Under the pieces are notes generated by a model. That model had not been told where the DNA came from, did not search any database, and saw only the letters and a program-made list of their open reading frames with translations. Of a stretch of DNA of 64,000 bases, positions 7,796 through 16,559 are shown piece by piece; position 1 is the first letter of the stretch; every line of letters begins with the position of its first letter. The position numbers and the translations under genes are program-made. Where the stretch lies: NCBI GenBank assembly GCA_016463765.1, contig JAEMQS010000014.1:17384-81383 (forward strand). Direction: 5' to 3'. This DNA comes from Solirubrobacteraceae bacterium. Lineage in GTDB: Bacteria > Actinomycetota > Thermoleophilia > Solirubrobacterales > Solirubrobacteraceae.

Positions 7796-9421
7796 ATGCG
7801 CACCCGTTTCATCCCTGCCCTTGCCGCCGGCGCGCTCGCGCTGGCAGGCGCGTCAGCCGCCCACGCGGCACCGCTGCCACTGGGCGGCACGTTCGGCATC
7901 ACCTACCCCGCCGTAGGCCCCGATGACATCGTTGGGCCCTTTCTCGCAGGCCCCCTCGGCGACCTCAACGGGGACGGCGCGGACGAGTACACCATGCTCG
8001 CGAAGTTCACCTCCGAGACCGGCCCGCCCCGGGCGCACGTCGTGTTCGGCAGCCCGACGCGGCGCAACGTGAGCCTCGAAGGCGCAGATTCCCGGGTGCG
8101 CGACTACGAGGGTGTGCACTTCGCCCCCGCGGGCGATGTCAACGGGGACGGCACCGACGACGTCATCGTCTCGACGTTCGTCACCGACATCAGCGTCGCG
8201 CCGACTGTGGTCGTCGTCTACGGCGGCCCGGGCATCGCCGACGTCCGCCTCGACCAGCCGGGCGCGCGCGGCTTCCGCATCTTCAACGCGCAGCAGGTCG
8301 CCCGCGCCGGAGACATGAACGGCGACGGCCGCGACGACCTGTTCGTGACCGACAGCGCCGAGGACGGCGACGTGACCGGCGGCGCCATCCTCTTCGGCAA
8401 GGTCAACACCCTGCCGATGAACGCCGCGGTGGCCGGCCCTGGAAAGGTGCGCCTCTCCTCGAGCGTGGTGGCACCGATCAGTGACTCCTCCCCGGTTGCC
8501 GCCGGTGACGTCAACGGCGACGGTCTCTCGGACATCGCGTTCAAGACCCGGGACGACCGGGTCTCGGTCCTCTTCGGCTCAGGGTGGCTCCGTCCCGCCG
8601 ACGTCGACGCGCCCGGGCCCCGCGGGTTCATCATCGAGGGGACCTGGGGCGGCGTCCACGCCGACACCCTGGACTTCACCGGCGACCGTCGCGCGGACCT
8701 CATCGTGTCGAACGGCAGCACCGACCTCGCGGTCGTGCCCGGCAAGACGACGTCGACGCCCGTGTCGCCGTGGTCGGCGGGGTCACCCGCGATCATCGTT
8801 CCCTCGTCCGCGCCCGGGGGCGGCCGGGCCAACGACAGCGTCGCCGTGGTCGACGACCTCACCGGGGACGGGCGCGCCGACCTGCTCACCAGCACGGACC
8901 TCGGAGTCGTGCACGTGGCTCCCGGCCAGCGCACACCGGGCACCGTGACGCTGGGCGCAAAGGTCGGCGGCGTGTTCGCGTCCACGCTGAAGTCGGCCGG
9001 CGACGTGGATGGCGACGGGCGGAAGGACGCCATCGCCTGGGAGATCGTGTTGCCCATCGGGCCGTCCCAGGAAGGGTTCCGCGCGACGCAGACGCTCATC
9101 ACGGCCGGGGCCGACGTGCTGGCGCCGCGCCTGCGCGCGCCGTACCTGTCCAATCCGTCGTTCCGCGTCGGCCAGGGGACCCAGGTTCAGGCCACCGTCT
9201 CCGAGGCCGCGCAGGTCGAACTGGTCATCCGGCGAACGAACGGGACGGTCGCCGGAACGGTACGGGTGCCCGCGTCGTCGAAGCTCATCCAGTTCAACTG
9301 GGACGGCCGCGTGAACGGCCGCGCGCTGGCGCCCGGTGACTACGTCACGACCGCGACCCCGGTCGACCTCGCGGGCAACCGCGGCGAGGGCACCGCGATC
9401 CCGTTCACGATCCTGCCCTGA
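7796..9421 (+). CDS. Secreted FG-GAP/VCBS repeat protein (paralog 1)
   Basis: A 541-residue exported protein. AAGGAG at 7785-7790 precedes the ATG at 7796, which opens a signal peptide ending near AGASAAHA. The body has seven FG-GAP-like calcium-binding repeats of the type GDVNGDGxDD (for example AGDVNGDGTDDVIVS, AGDMNGDGRDDLFVT, LDFTGDRRADLIVS), expected to fold into a beta-propeller. The last 80 residues (FNWDGRVNGRALAPGDY) resemble the Ig-like FlgD domain. The role is presumably extracellular binding or adhesion; no catalytic residues are visible. It is a tandem paralog of the next gene with conserved intergenic signals, so the pair arose by local duplication. Confidence 0.85.
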   Translation: MRTRFIPALAAGALALAGASAAHAAPLPLGGTFGITYPAVGPDDIVGPFLAGPLGDLNGDGADEYTMLAKFTSETGPPRAHVVFGSPTRRNVSLEGADSRVRDYEGVHFAPAGDVNGDGTDDVIVSTFVTDISVAPTVVVVYGGPGIADVRLDQPGARGFRIFNAQQVARAGDMNGDGRDDLFVTDSAEDGDVTGGAILFGKVNTLPMNAAVAGPGKVRLSSSVVAPISDSSPVAAGDVNGDGLSDIAFKTRDDRVSVLFGSGWLRPADVDAPGPRGFIIEGTWGGVHADTLDFTGDRRADLIVSNGSTDLAVVPGKTTSTPVSPWSAGSPAIIVPSSAPGGGRANDSVAVVDDLTGDGRADLLTSTDLGVVHVAPGQRTPGTVTLGAKVGGVFASTLKSAGDVDGDGRKDAIAWEIVLPIGPSQEGFRATQTLITAGADVLAPRLRAPYLSNPSFRVGQGTQVQATVSEAAQVELVIRRTNGTVAGTVRVPASSKLIQFNWDGRVNGRALAPGDYVTTATPVDLAGNRGEGTAIPFTILP

Positions 9422-9430
9422 CGCCCATGA

Positions 9431-9460
9431 CCGTCTGCCCCGCTGCGGCGGGGCAGACGG
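9431..9460 (+). terminator. Perfect 13-bp stem, 4-base loop hairpin
   Basis: CCGTCTGCCCCGC (9431-9443) pairs perfectly with GCGGGGCAGACGG (9448-9460) around loop TGCG, ten bases after the first FG-GAP stop. There is no T-run, so intrinsic termination is uncertain. Nearly the same arm recurs at 11205-11238 after the second FG-GAP gene, so it travels with the duplicated unit. Confidence 0.7.
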
Positions 9461-9469
9461 GCGGGGACC

Positions 9470-9484
9470 GTGAACGGGATTCAC
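9470..9484. promoter_or_regulatory. Second GTGAA-N5-TTCAC palindrome
   Basis: GTGAACGGGATTCAC differs from the site at 7730-7744 by one base. It ends about 20 bases before TAGGGT (9506-9511), a -10-like hexamer 6 bases before the second FG-GAP start, so it overlaps the expected -35 position. The same arrangement relative to both paralogs argues for shared control. Confidence 0.5.
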
Positions 9485-9517
9485 CGCAACGCGCCTGCTC
9501 AGACATAGGGTCGCGGG

Positions 9518-11182
9518 ATGTCTGCTCTCGATGCCCTCTTGCGGGCCGGACGACGGACGGCGCTCGTCGTCACCGCGTCCGGCCTCATGCTCGCGCCGGC
9601 CGCCGACGCCCAGTTGCGCGGCGCGACCGGCGTCACCTACCCGGGCGAGAACATCATGGTCCCGGCACTCACCGCTGGGCTCGGCGATGTCAACGCCGAC
9701 GGGTTCGGGGACCTGACCGGTTTCAGCCGCCTCCCCACACCGGACGAACCCGGGATGCCGGACAGCTTCACGCTCTTCGGCGCCCGAGTGCAGACGAACA
9801 TCGACCTGACCGCCGTGTCGCCGCGGCTCAAGCTGTTTCCGACGACCGTGTTCCGTCCCGCCGGAGACGTCAACGGAGACGGCCGGGACGACGTGCTGGT
9901 CGCCGTCGGCGGGCCACCGAGCGGCACTCCGACTGTGTACGTCGCTGTCGTCTTCGGCGGACCGGGGGTTGAGAACGTGCGACTCGATCGCCTCGGCTCC
10001 CGCGGCTTCCAGATCCGCGGCGAGGACGGATGGGTGCCCGTCGGGGACGTCAACGGGGACGGGCGTGCCGACCTGGCCACGATCACGCGCGACAGCTCGG
10101 TCTACGAGAGCGACATCGAGGGCGTCACCGTGCTGTTTGGCAAGACCACGTCCAGCGCCGTCGACCCGGCGAATCCGGGCAGCGGCGGGGTCCGGCTGAC
10201 GTCCAGCGTCGGGGAGCCCACCCCCGAGGGCAGCAGCATCGCCGCCGGTGACCTCAACGGCGACGGCCGGGGCGACATCGCCCTGATGACCGGCACGCGG
10301 CGCGGCACCGCCATCTTCGGCGCGGCGAACTTCGGCACCGTCGACCTCGACGCCCCGGGGACCCGCGGGTACCGCATCGACGAGCTCAACGGGCTCCAGT
10401 CCGAGACCCTGGACTTCACCGGCGACCGCCGAGCCGACCTCATCGCGTTCACCGGCGACAACCCGTACAGCCTCAACGCGTCGATCGTCCCCGGCCAGGC
10501 AAGCTCGGCCCCCGTCAGCGCCCTGCCGGATGGCGTCGGCCCCGCGATCGGGATCCCGGCGCGCAACCTCGTCCAGGATTCCGCGTTCGCCCCGGTCGCG
10601 CCGGTCGGCGATGTGAACCGCGACGGGCGCCAGGACGTCGTCGGCGCCGCCCCCTTCACGGGGCAGGTGTTCCTCTACTACGGGCGCGCAGCGCGGGGAG
10701 AGGCCCCGGCCGGACCGCAGATCCCCGGGGTGTTCGCCAACGTGCTGCGGCCCGCGGGGGACGTCGACGGTGACGGCGCCCCTGACGTCCTCGCCAGCCA
10801 GCTGAGCTTCAGCGAGAGCACGGCCGGACGGCCTCGTGACCGCAACACGCTCCTCACGCGCGGTCGCGACATCCTCCCGCCCAGCTGGGTCGGCGAACTC
10901 CCGGCGATCGTGCCCACCGCGTTCCGCCCTGGCGACTCCACCGACATCAGGGCCACCGTGAGCGAGCCGTCCACGGTTGAGCTCGTCGTTCGGCGGGCCA
11001 ACGGGTCCCTCGTCGGCACGGTCCGTTTCCCGATGACCATCGCGTCGCAGGCGGCCGACTGGGACGGGCGGGTCAACGGGAAGGCGCTGCCGCCGGGTGA
11101 CTACCGCACGACCGTGACGCTCACCGACGCCGTCGGGCTTCGGAGCACCCCCGCCGTCGTGCCCTTCACGATCCTGCCCTGA
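9518..11182 (+). CDS. Secreted FG-GAP/VCBS repeat protein (paralog 2)
   Basis: A 554-residue paralog of the preceding protein. The N-terminus has a signal peptide (TALVVTASGLMLAPAADA). FG-GAP repeats such as AGDVNGDGRDDVLV, VGDVNGDGRADLAT, AGDLNGDGRGDIAL, LDFTGDRRADLIAF and AGDVDGDGAPDVLAS follow, then the same C-terminal Ig-like domain (DWDGRVNGKALPPGDY). Both end in PFTILP. TAGGGT at 9506-9511 is 6 bases upstream of the ATG with no ribosome site, unlike paralog 1. Calcium binding is expected from the DxNxDGxxD loops; the ligand is unknown. Confidence 0.85.
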   Translation: MSALDALLRAGRRTALVVTASGLMLAPAADAQLRGATGVTYPGENIMVPALTAGLGDVNADGFGDLTGFSRLPTPDEPGMPDSFTLFGARVQTNIDLTAVSPRLKLFPTTVFRPAGDVNGDGRDDVLVAVGGPPSGTPTVYVAVVFGGPGVENVRLDRLGSRGFQIRGEDGWVPVGDVNGDGRADLATITRDSSVYESDIEGVTVLFGKTTSSAVDPANPGSGGVRLTSSVGEPTPEGSSIAAGDLNGDGRGDIALMTGTRRGTAIFGAANFGTVDLDAPGTRGYRIDELNGLQSETLDFTGDRRADLIAFTGDNPYSLNASIVPGQASSAPVSALPDGVGPAIGIPARNLVQDSAFAPVAPVGDVNRDGRQDVVGAAPFTGQVFLYYGRAARGEAPAGPQIPGVFANVLRPAGDVDGDGAPDVLASQLSFSESTAGRPRDRNTLLTRGRDILPPSWVGELPAIVPTAFRPGDSTDIRATVSEPSTVELVVRRANGSLVGTVRFPMTIASQAADWDGRVNGKALPPGDYRTTVTLTDAVGLRSTPAVVPFTILP

Positions 11183-11238
11183 CACTCCGCAGTGTCATGA
11201 AGTTGACAGTCTGCTCCGCCGCAGCGGGGCAGACTGTC
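11181..11238 (+). terminator. Two tandem hairpins after the second FG-GAP gene
   Basis: The first is GACACT/AGTGTC (11181-11196, loop CCGC), starting inside the stop codon. The second is a 15-bp stem: GACAGTCTGCTCCGC (11205-11219) with GCGGGGCAGACTGTC (11224-11238), one T-G wobble, loop CGCA. Its core matches the hairpin at 9431-9460. They probably act as terminator or 3'-end stabiliser between secreted-protein genes. Confidence 0.65.
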
Positions 11239-11265
11239 CTCTCCGACCCCGACCCGGAGACCTCC

Positions 11266-11685
11266 ATGACCCGTCGCCTCGCCCTCCCCTTCGCCGCGCT
11301 CGCCGTCCTCGCGTTCACCGGCACCGCTGATGCCGCCACGAAGAACGGCATCACGCCGGTCTCGCCGAAGCAGAACGCCACGCTCGGGACCGGCGCGACC
11401 CCGACGTTCAAGATGAAGGTCCGCGGCAAGGGCCAGGTCTGGGTCCACGTCTGCCAGAGCAAGAAGAAGGACGCCGACGGCGTGATCTGCAGTGACGAGA
11501 GCATCGGCCAGGCCCGCAAGAACGGCCGGAACTACGAGTACACCCCGAAGTTCTTCGACTTCCCGGACTTCTGGCTGAACTCGCCGGGCACCTACTACTG
11601 GCAGGCCCACCGCATCGACTGCTCCTCGGGCACCGACGACTGCAAGAAGGAGGGCCCGATCCGCAAGCTGAAGGTGTCGACCTGA
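11266..11685 (+). CDS. Small secreted protein, beta-sandwich-like
   Basis: A 139-residue protein with a signal peptide (MTRRLALPFAALAVLAF, cleavage near TADA-ATK). The mature part has four cysteines (HVCQSKK, GVICSDE, IDCSSGTDDC) likely forming disulfides, and motifs such as NSPGTYYWQAHRIDC typical of Ig/FN3-like folds. GGAGA lies 7 bases before the ATG at 11266; an earlier in-frame ATG at 11197 would start inside the hairpin region and is less likely. It is third in a row of secreted-protein genes sharing intergenic hairpins. Function unknown. Confidence 0.7.
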   Translation: MTRRLALPFAALAVLAFTGTADAATKNGITPVSPKQNATLGTGATPTFKMKVRGKGQVWVHVCQSKKKDADGVICSDESIGQARKNGRNYEYTPKFFDFPDFWLNSPGTYYWQAHRIDCSSGTDDCKKEGPIRKLKVST

Positions 11686-11686
11686 G

Positions 11687-12763
11687 TCAGTTCGTGTGCT
11701 TGACGGTGATGACGTCACCGTCCTGCATCACGTAGTCGCGTCCCTCGATGCGCAGGGTGCCCCGGTCGCGCGCCTGGCTGTAGCCGCCGGCGTCGAGGAG
11801 CTCCTCCCAGTTGACGACCTCGGCGCGGACGAACCCCTGCTGGATGTCGGTGTGGATCTCCCCCGCCGCGTGCCAGACGGTGAGTCCGCGCTTGAGGTGC
11901 CACGACTGTGCCCGGACGCCCGAGCCGACGGTGAAGAACGTGTTCAGCTCGAGCAGGTCGAAGGCGCCGCGGACGATCCGGACGAGCCCGGACTCCTCGA
12001 CGCCGAGCTCCTCGCGCATGACCGCGGCCTCGTCGTCGTCGAGCTCGCTGAGCTCCGCCTCGATGCGTGAGCTGATCGCGACGGCCTTCGCCCCGGTCGC
12101 CTCGGCGTGCTCGGCCACCGCAGCGGGGACGACGCTGTCGCCCTCGTCGACGTTCGCCACGAAGAGCACCGGCTTGGCGGTCAGCGGCTGCACGGTCTGG
12201 CCGCGGTCGACGTCGTCGGGCATCGGCGACTGCCGGGCGGGCTTGCCCTCGTGGTAGCCCGCGATGAGCTGCTCGAGCCACGCCTGCTCGGCGATCGCGG
12301 CCTTGTCGCCGCCGCGCGCGGTGCGGACCACGCGCTCCAGGCGCTTCTCGGCCTGCTCGAGGTCGGCGTAGATCAGCTCGGTCTCGATCGTGTCGATGTC
12401 CGCGCGCGGATCGACCTTGCCCTCCGGGTGGATGACGTTGTCGTCGACGTGGCAGCGGACGACGTGGACGATCGCGTCGGTCTCCCGGATGTTGCTCAGG
12501 AACTGGTTGCCCAGGCCCTCGCCCTTGTGGGCGCCGGCGACGAGGCCCGCGATGTCGTGGAAGTCGATCGTGTCGGCGACGATCTCGCTCGCGCCGATGG
12601 TCTCGGCGAGCTTGTCGAGGCGGTCGTCATGGACGGGGACGACCGCGACGTTCGGCTCGATCGTCGTGAACGGGTAGTTCGCCGCCTCCGCGCCCGCCTT
12701 GGTGAGCGCGTTGAACAGCGAGGACTTCCCCGCGTTGGGCATGCCGACGATCCCGATCTTCAC
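11687..12763 (-). CDS. ychF: YchF/Obg-family ATPase
   Basis: The 358-residue length matches YchF exactly. It begins KIGIVGMPNAGKSSLFNAL (G1), has the YPFTTIEPN switch region, and carries NVDE in place of the GTPase NKxD motif, which makes YchF prefer ATP. The C-terminal TGS domain ends GDVITVKHTN, as is usual. It binds ribosomes and is linked to translation and oxidative-stress responses. On the reverse strand TATGGT (12777-12772) lies 8 bases before the GTG start, so it may be leaderless. It converges on the small secreted-protein gene with one base between their ends. Confidence 0.95.
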   Translation of the reverse strand: MKIGIVGMPNAGKSSLFNALTKAGAEAANYPFTTIEPNVAVVPVHDDRLDKLAETIGASEIVADTIDFHDIAGLVAGAHKGEGLGNQFLSNIRETDAIVHVVRCHVDDNVIHPEGKVDPRADIDTIETELIYADLEQAEKRLERVVRTARGGDKAAIAEQAWLEQLIAGYHEGKPARQSPMPDDVDRGQTVQPLTAKPVLFVANVDEGDSVVPAAVAEHAEATGAKAVAISSRIEAELSELDDDEAAVMREELGVEESGLVRIVRGAFDLLELNTFFTVGSGVRAQSWHLKRGLTVWHAAGEIHTDIQQGFVRAEVVNWEELLDAGGYSQARDRGTLRIEGRDYVMQDGDVITVKHTN

Positions 12764-12781
12764 GGCGCAGCACCATAGTGG

Positions 12782-13177
12782 TCAGACGATCCACGGGGGC
12801 GTGCCGCGCGGCGCGTCCTCGCCGGGAACGAAGACCGATGCGGTGCCGTCGCCCGCGACGAGCGCGACGGTGTCCTGCACGGCGGTCACCTGCCGCTCGA
12901 TGCCCGCGGGCACAGCGAGGGTGTCCCCGGCGTGCAGCTCCACGGTGCCCTGCCGGGTCTCGACGGCGACTGCGCCTTCGAGCACGGTCCAGATCTGCTC
13001 GGTGTCGAAGATGTGCGGCGGGCCCTGCTGCCCGGCAGTCATCGCGACCCGCCAGAGGCTGAGGTTGTCGGTGCCGCCCAGCGTCGGAGACGCAAGGGTC
13101 GTCATGGCGGCGTTCGGGGTGTCGGTGCGGCGGGTGTCCGCGGCGCGGACCGGGGCGAGGGACATGGCGAACTCCAT
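12782..13177 (-). CDS. Cupin-domain protein
   Basis: A 131-residue single-domain cupin: PPHIFDTEQIWTVLEG is a first-motif variant, HAGDTLAVPAGIERQ the second. Metal ligands are partly degenerate, so enzymatic activity is doubtful; sensing or small-molecule binding is possible. It is divergent from a MarR-type regulator with direct-repeat sequences between the two, a usual arrangement for a MarR target. The start at 13177 could instead be the internal ATG at 13165. Confidence 0.7.
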   Translation of the reverse strand: MEFAMSLAPVRAADTRRTDTPNAAMTTLASPTLGGTDNLSLWRVAMTAGQQGPPHIFDTEQIWTVLEGAVAVETRQGTVELHAGDTLAVPAGIERQVTAVQDTVALVAGDGTASVFVPGEDAPRGTPPWIV

Positions 13178-13187
13178 TCGTCAACGT

Positions 13188-13218
13188 GGTTGTCTATATC
13201 GTACACCAGGTTGTCTAT
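13188..13218. promoter_or_regulatory. Candidate MarR operator: direct repeat GGTTGTCTAT
   Basis: GGTTGTCTAT occurs at 13188-13197 and again at 13209-13218 in the short divergent gap between the cupin and MarR genes. The segment TTGTCTATATCGTACA also has partial dyad symmetry. The second copy overlaps TATCGT (13216-13221), the probable -10 hexamer of the regulator, so binding there would repress it. Confidence 0.5.
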
Positions 13219-13228
13219 CGTGTCGACC

Positions 13229-13699
13229 ATGCCCTCCGACCGCCTCGGCTTCGAGCTGCCCCTCCTGCTCCTCGGCGCGTTCCGCACGCTCATCGACGAC
13301 CTGCACGCGGAGCTCGCCGACTCCGGGCACCCTGACGCCCGGCCGGCACACGGGTTCGCCCTCCAGGCGATCGGCCCCGACGGCGTGAGCGTGACCGAGC
13401 TCGGCCGGCGCCTCGGCGTGAGCAAACAGGCCGCGGCCAAGACGACAGCGGCGCTCGTCGACCTGGGCTACGCCGCGCGCGAAGCGGACCCCGCCGACCG
13501 ACGCGCGCTGCTCGTGCGCCGCACCGCACGCGGCGAGGATCTGCTGGCGCGCAGTGCCGCGTCCTTCGAACGGCAGCACGAGAACCTGGTCGCCGTCCTC
13601 GGCGCCCGCCGGGTCCGCCAGCTCGAGGACGACCTGGAGACGCTCGCCGGGGACGCGCGCCTGGCCCGGCTCACCGACATCGCGGGTTGGCTGGGCTAG
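13229..13699 (+). CDS. MarR-family transcriptional regulator
   Basis: A 156-residue winged-helix protein. The recognition region GVSVTELGRRLGVSKQAAAKTTA and the wing GYAAREADPADRRALLVRRT fit MarR. The ATG at 13229 has TATCGT 7 bases upstream; an in-frame GTG at 13220 would overlap this element. It probably autoregulates and controls the divergent cupin gene. The effector is unknown. Its stop overlaps the convergent PAP2 stop by four bases (CTAG). Confidence 0.85.
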   Translation: MPSDRLGFELPLLLLGAFRTLIDDLHAELADSGHPDARPAHGFALQAIGPDGVSVTELGRRLGVSKQAAAKTTAALVDLGYAAREADPADRRALLVRRTARGEDLLARSAASFERQHENLVAVLGARRVRQLEDDLETLAGDARLARLTDIAGWLG

Positions 13700-14259
13700 C
13701 GCCCGGCGCTGCCGACCGCCGTCCCCAGCACGGCGCCCGCCGCGATATCGCTCGGGTAGTGCACCCCGAGGTAGACCCGGGAGACCGCCATGGCGGTCGC
13801 ACCCGCGTACAGCGGACCCGCCGGCAGCAGCGGCGAGTACGCCCGCGCGGCGGCAAAGGACGAGCACGCGTGGGCGCTCGGGAACGACAGGCCGGTGGGC
13901 GTCTGCATGAGCGCCGGGAGGCCCTCGATCGCGGGGCGGCTGCGGCCGATCGCCGCCTTGATCGCGGTGTTCGCCAGGTACGCGCCGCCGACCGCGGCGG
14001 TCGCGCGGGTCCACTGCCCGCTGCGGCGCCGGTCCAGGACGACGCCCGCGATCCCGATCGCCAGCCAGACGGCCGCGTGCTCTCCGGTGTGGGAGAAGCG
14101 GCGGACAGGCTCGACGAGCTCCGGGACGTGCAGGTCACGGCGGATCGCGTGATACAGGCGCAGGTCCATGCGCGCAATGCGGCGGCCGACCGGGCCGGAG
14201 CTCAGGCGGGCGCGGAGCGCCGCGCGTGCGCCGGGGGTGGGCTGGGACGAGGCCGCCAT
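13696..14259 (-). CDS. PAP2-family membrane phosphatase
   Basis: A 187-residue integral membrane phosphatase. The three-part active site is visible: KAAIGRSRP (KxxxxxxRP), PSAHACS (PSGH variant with Ala for Gly) and SRVYLGVHYPSD (SRxxxxxHxxxD). Such enzymes dephosphorylate lipid phosphates such as undecaprenyl pyrophosphate or phosphatidate. The start was set at ATG 14259; a longer frame to 14316 has an unconvincing N-terminus. It faces a diacylglycerol-kinase-like gene across a 98-base gap and a phospholipase D gene beyond, so this looks like a lipid-phosphate neighbourhood. Confidence 0.85.
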   Translation of the reverse strand: MAASSQPTPGARAALRARLSSGPVGRRIARMDLRLYHAIRRDLHVPELVEPVRRFSHTGEHAAVWLAIGIAGVVLDRRRSGQWTRATAAVGGAYLANTAIKAAIGRSRPAIEGLPALMQTPTGLSFPSAHACSSFAAARAYSPLLPAGPLYAGATAMAVSRVYLGVHYPSDIAAGAVLGTAVGSAGR

Positions 14260-14357
14260 CCCCAGCCACGCTAACGCGCCGCAGGAACGGGTCGCCCTGC
14301 GACCGTTTCCTGACACAAGTCGCGTTACCCCCGGCCCCGACCGGGCATGATGGCCCG

Positions 14358-15227
14358 GTGCACGTCACGCTCGTCCATAACCCAGGGTCCGGCAAGGGCA
14401 GCGACGCGGAGGAGCTCGCCGCGGCGCTCCGCGACGCCGGCGCCACCGGCGTGACCCCGCGCGCGATCGACACCATCGACGACGCGCCGCCCGAGCCAGG
14501 AACCGACCGCGTGGTCGTGGCGGGCGGCGACGGGTCGATCGCGCCGGTCGCGGTCTGGGCCGCCGGCGCCGGGGTGCCGTTCGCCGTCATCCCGTCCGGC
14601 ACCGCCAACGATTTCGCCCGCGCGCTGGAGCTGCCCACCGACACCGACGAGGCCGCGAAGCTCGCCGCCGACCCCGACGCGGCCACCCGCACGCTCGAAC
14701 TCGGCCGCGCCGCCGGGCGCCCGTTCGTCAATGCCGCCAACGCGGGCCTCGCCACCCACGCCGCGCGGGCGGCCACCCCGCTGAAGCAGAAGCTCGGCCC
14801 GCTGGCCTACGCGGTCGGCGCCGTCCGGGCCGGCATCAGCGAGCACCCGCTCGACGTCACCGTGCGCGCCGACGGCGAGGAGCGCTTCCGCGGAAGCGCC
14901 TGGCAGGTCATCGTCGCGGCGACCGGCGCCTTCGGCGGCGGATCGACCATCACCCCGGCGAACCCCGACGACGGCATCCTCGACGTCACCGTCATCACCG
15001 CCGGGCCGCGTCCCGGACTCGTCCGCCGCGCGTTCGGCCTGCGCCGCGGCACCCTGCACGACCAGGACGGCGTCGAGCGCATCACCGGGCACGACATCGA
15101 GGTCATCCTCCCCGCGCACGAGCCGTGGAACGTCGACGGGGAGCTCTGCGACGAGCTCACCGACGCCGCCGGCAAGACGGCGTTCACCGTCGAGCATCAC
15201 GCGATCCGCGCGGTGGTGCCGTCGTGA
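14358..15227 (+). CDS. Diacylglycerol/sphingosine kinase-like lipid kinase
   Basis: The 289-residue product has the DAGK catalytic features: TLVHNPGSGKGS at the N-terminus, VVAGGDGSIAPVA (GGDGT loop with Ser) and IPSGTANDFARAL. It should phosphorylate a lipid hydroxyl with ATP. It starts at GTG 14358, with CATGAT 6 bases upstream and no ribosome site. It overlaps the next gene by GTGA, so kinase and phospholipase D are made together. Confidence 0.9.
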   Translation: MHVTLVHNPGSGKGSDAEELAAALRDAGATGVTPRAIDTIDDAPPEPGTDRVVVAGGDGSIAPVAVWAAGAGVPFAVIPSGTANDFARALELPTDTDEAAKLAADPDAATRTLELGRAAGRPFVNAANAGLATHAARAATPLKQKLGPLAYAVGAVRAGISEHPLDVTVRADGEERFRGSAWQVIVAATGAFGGGSTITPANPDDGILDVTVITAGPRPGLVRRAFGLRRGTLHDQDGVERITGHDIEVILPAHEPWNVDGELCDELTDAAGKTAFTVEHHAIRAVVPS

Positions 15228-16507
15228 GCCGCGCCGCGTGGGCGTGGCCCGTCGCGCTGACCGCCGCCGGGGTCGCCTGGTACGGCGCGGAGTCGCTGCG
15301 CCACCGCCGCGAGCAGGGCGACGGCTACGAACTGCACCCCGGCCAGCCCACGGTCGCCGACCGCGAGTTCCTCTACGCCGCCGAGGCACTGACCGCCGCC
15401 CCCATCAGCCACGGCAACGAGATCGAGCTGCTCATCAACGGCGACGCGATCTTCCCCTCGTTCCTGGAGACCATCCGGGAGGCGGAGAAGACGCTCAACC
15501 TCCTGACGTACGTGTACTGGAAGGGCGATATCGCCCGCGACGTCGCCGACGCCCTGTGCGAGCGCGCCCGCGCGGGGGTCGAGGTCAACGTCCTGCTCGA
15601 CGCGGTCGGCACCGCGAAGATGGAGTCCGTCCTGCTGAAGGACATGCGCTCCGCCGGGGTGACCGTCGCGCGGTTCCGTCCCCCGAAGCCGTATGCGATG
15701 AAGCGGATCAACCACCGCACGCACCGCAAGCTCCTGATCGCCGACGGGAAGATCGGGATGACCGGCGGCGTGGGGATCGCCGAGGAGTGGACGGGCGACG
15801 CGCAGGACCCCGACCACTGGCGCGACACGCACGTCCGCGTGTGTGGCCCCGTGGTGCGCGGGCTGCAGGGCGCGTTTGCCGAGAATTGGCTGGAGGCGAC
15901 CGGCGACGTCCTCGTCGGCGACGGCCACCTCCCGCACCTGGACGAGCTTGACGGCGGGGGCCCGATGCAGGTGGTGCGCTCGTCGGCCGGCGTCGGCGAC
16001 ACGAACGCCGAGGCGCTGTTCTTCCTCGCGATCGCGTGCGCGCGCGAGCGGCTGCACCTCACCGCCGCGTACTTCGCGCCCCGCCCCGCGTTCGTGAAGG
16101 CCCTGTGTGACGCGGCAGGCCGCGGCGTGGAGGTCAAGGTCCTCGTACCGGGCCCGCACATCGACAAGGAGCCCGTCCGTATCGCGGGCCGCGCCGTGTA
16201 CGAGGAGCTCATGGACTGCGGGGTGCGGGTCTTCGAGTACCAGCCGACGATGCTCCACGCCAAGTCGCTGGTGATCGACGACGCGTGGGCGGCCGTCGGC
16301 AGCGTGAACTTCGACAACCGCTCGTTCGCGCTCAACGACGAGACGACGCTGTGCGTGCAGTCAGAGACCTTTGCGGGGCTGCTGGACGCCCAGTTCGCCC
16401 GCGACCTCGAGGTCTCCGAGGAGATCCACGCGGGCCGGTGGGCCGAGCGCAGCACCGGGCACCGCGTGCTCGAAGCCGCGGCCCGCCTCGCGCGGCGCGA
16501 ATTGTGA
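15224..16507 (+). CDS. Phospholipase D family / cardiolipin synthase-like
   Basis: A 427-residue protein with two HKD motifs, THRKLLIADGKIGMTGG and MLHAKSLVIDDAWAAVGS, each followed by the usual Gly/Ser-Asn element (SVNFDNRS). One N-terminal membrane helix (WAWPVALTAAGVAWYGA) anchors it. Cardiolipin synthases of this type join two phosphatidylglycerols. Start GTG 15224 overlaps the lipid kinase stop. The partner genes (lipid kinase, PAP2) support a phospholipid role. Confidence 0.9.
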   Translation: MSRAAWAWPVALTAAGVAWYGAESLRHRREQGDGYELHPGQPTVADREFLYAAEALTAAPISHGNEIELLINGDAIFPSFLETIREAEKTLNLLTYVYWKGDIARDVADALCERARAGVEVNVLLDAVGTAKMESVLLKDMRSAGVTVARFRPPKPYAMKRINHRTHRKLLIADGKIGMTGGVGIAEEWTGDAQDPDHWRDTHVRVCGPVVRGLQGAFAENWLEATGDVLVGDGHLPHLDELDGGGPMQVVRSSAGVGDTNAEALFFLAIACARERLHLTAAYFAPRPAFVKALCDAAGRGVEVKVLVPGPHIDKEPVRIAGRAVYEELMDCGVRVFEYQPTMLHAKSLVIDDAWAAVGSVNFDNRSFALNDETTLCVQSETFAGLLDAQFARDLEVSEEIHAGRWAERSTGHRVLEAAARLARREL

Positions 16508-16559
16508 AGACCTGACGAACACGCGCAACCCCGGTCTGGACACGGTGTTGCGAGCGGTG

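Noticed and set aside
8783..11185. 800-codon open frame opposite the FG-GAP genes
   Set aside because: It is a GC-driven shadow frame; the forward strand carries signal peptides and conserved FG-GAP repeats, the reverse product has no recognisable motif.
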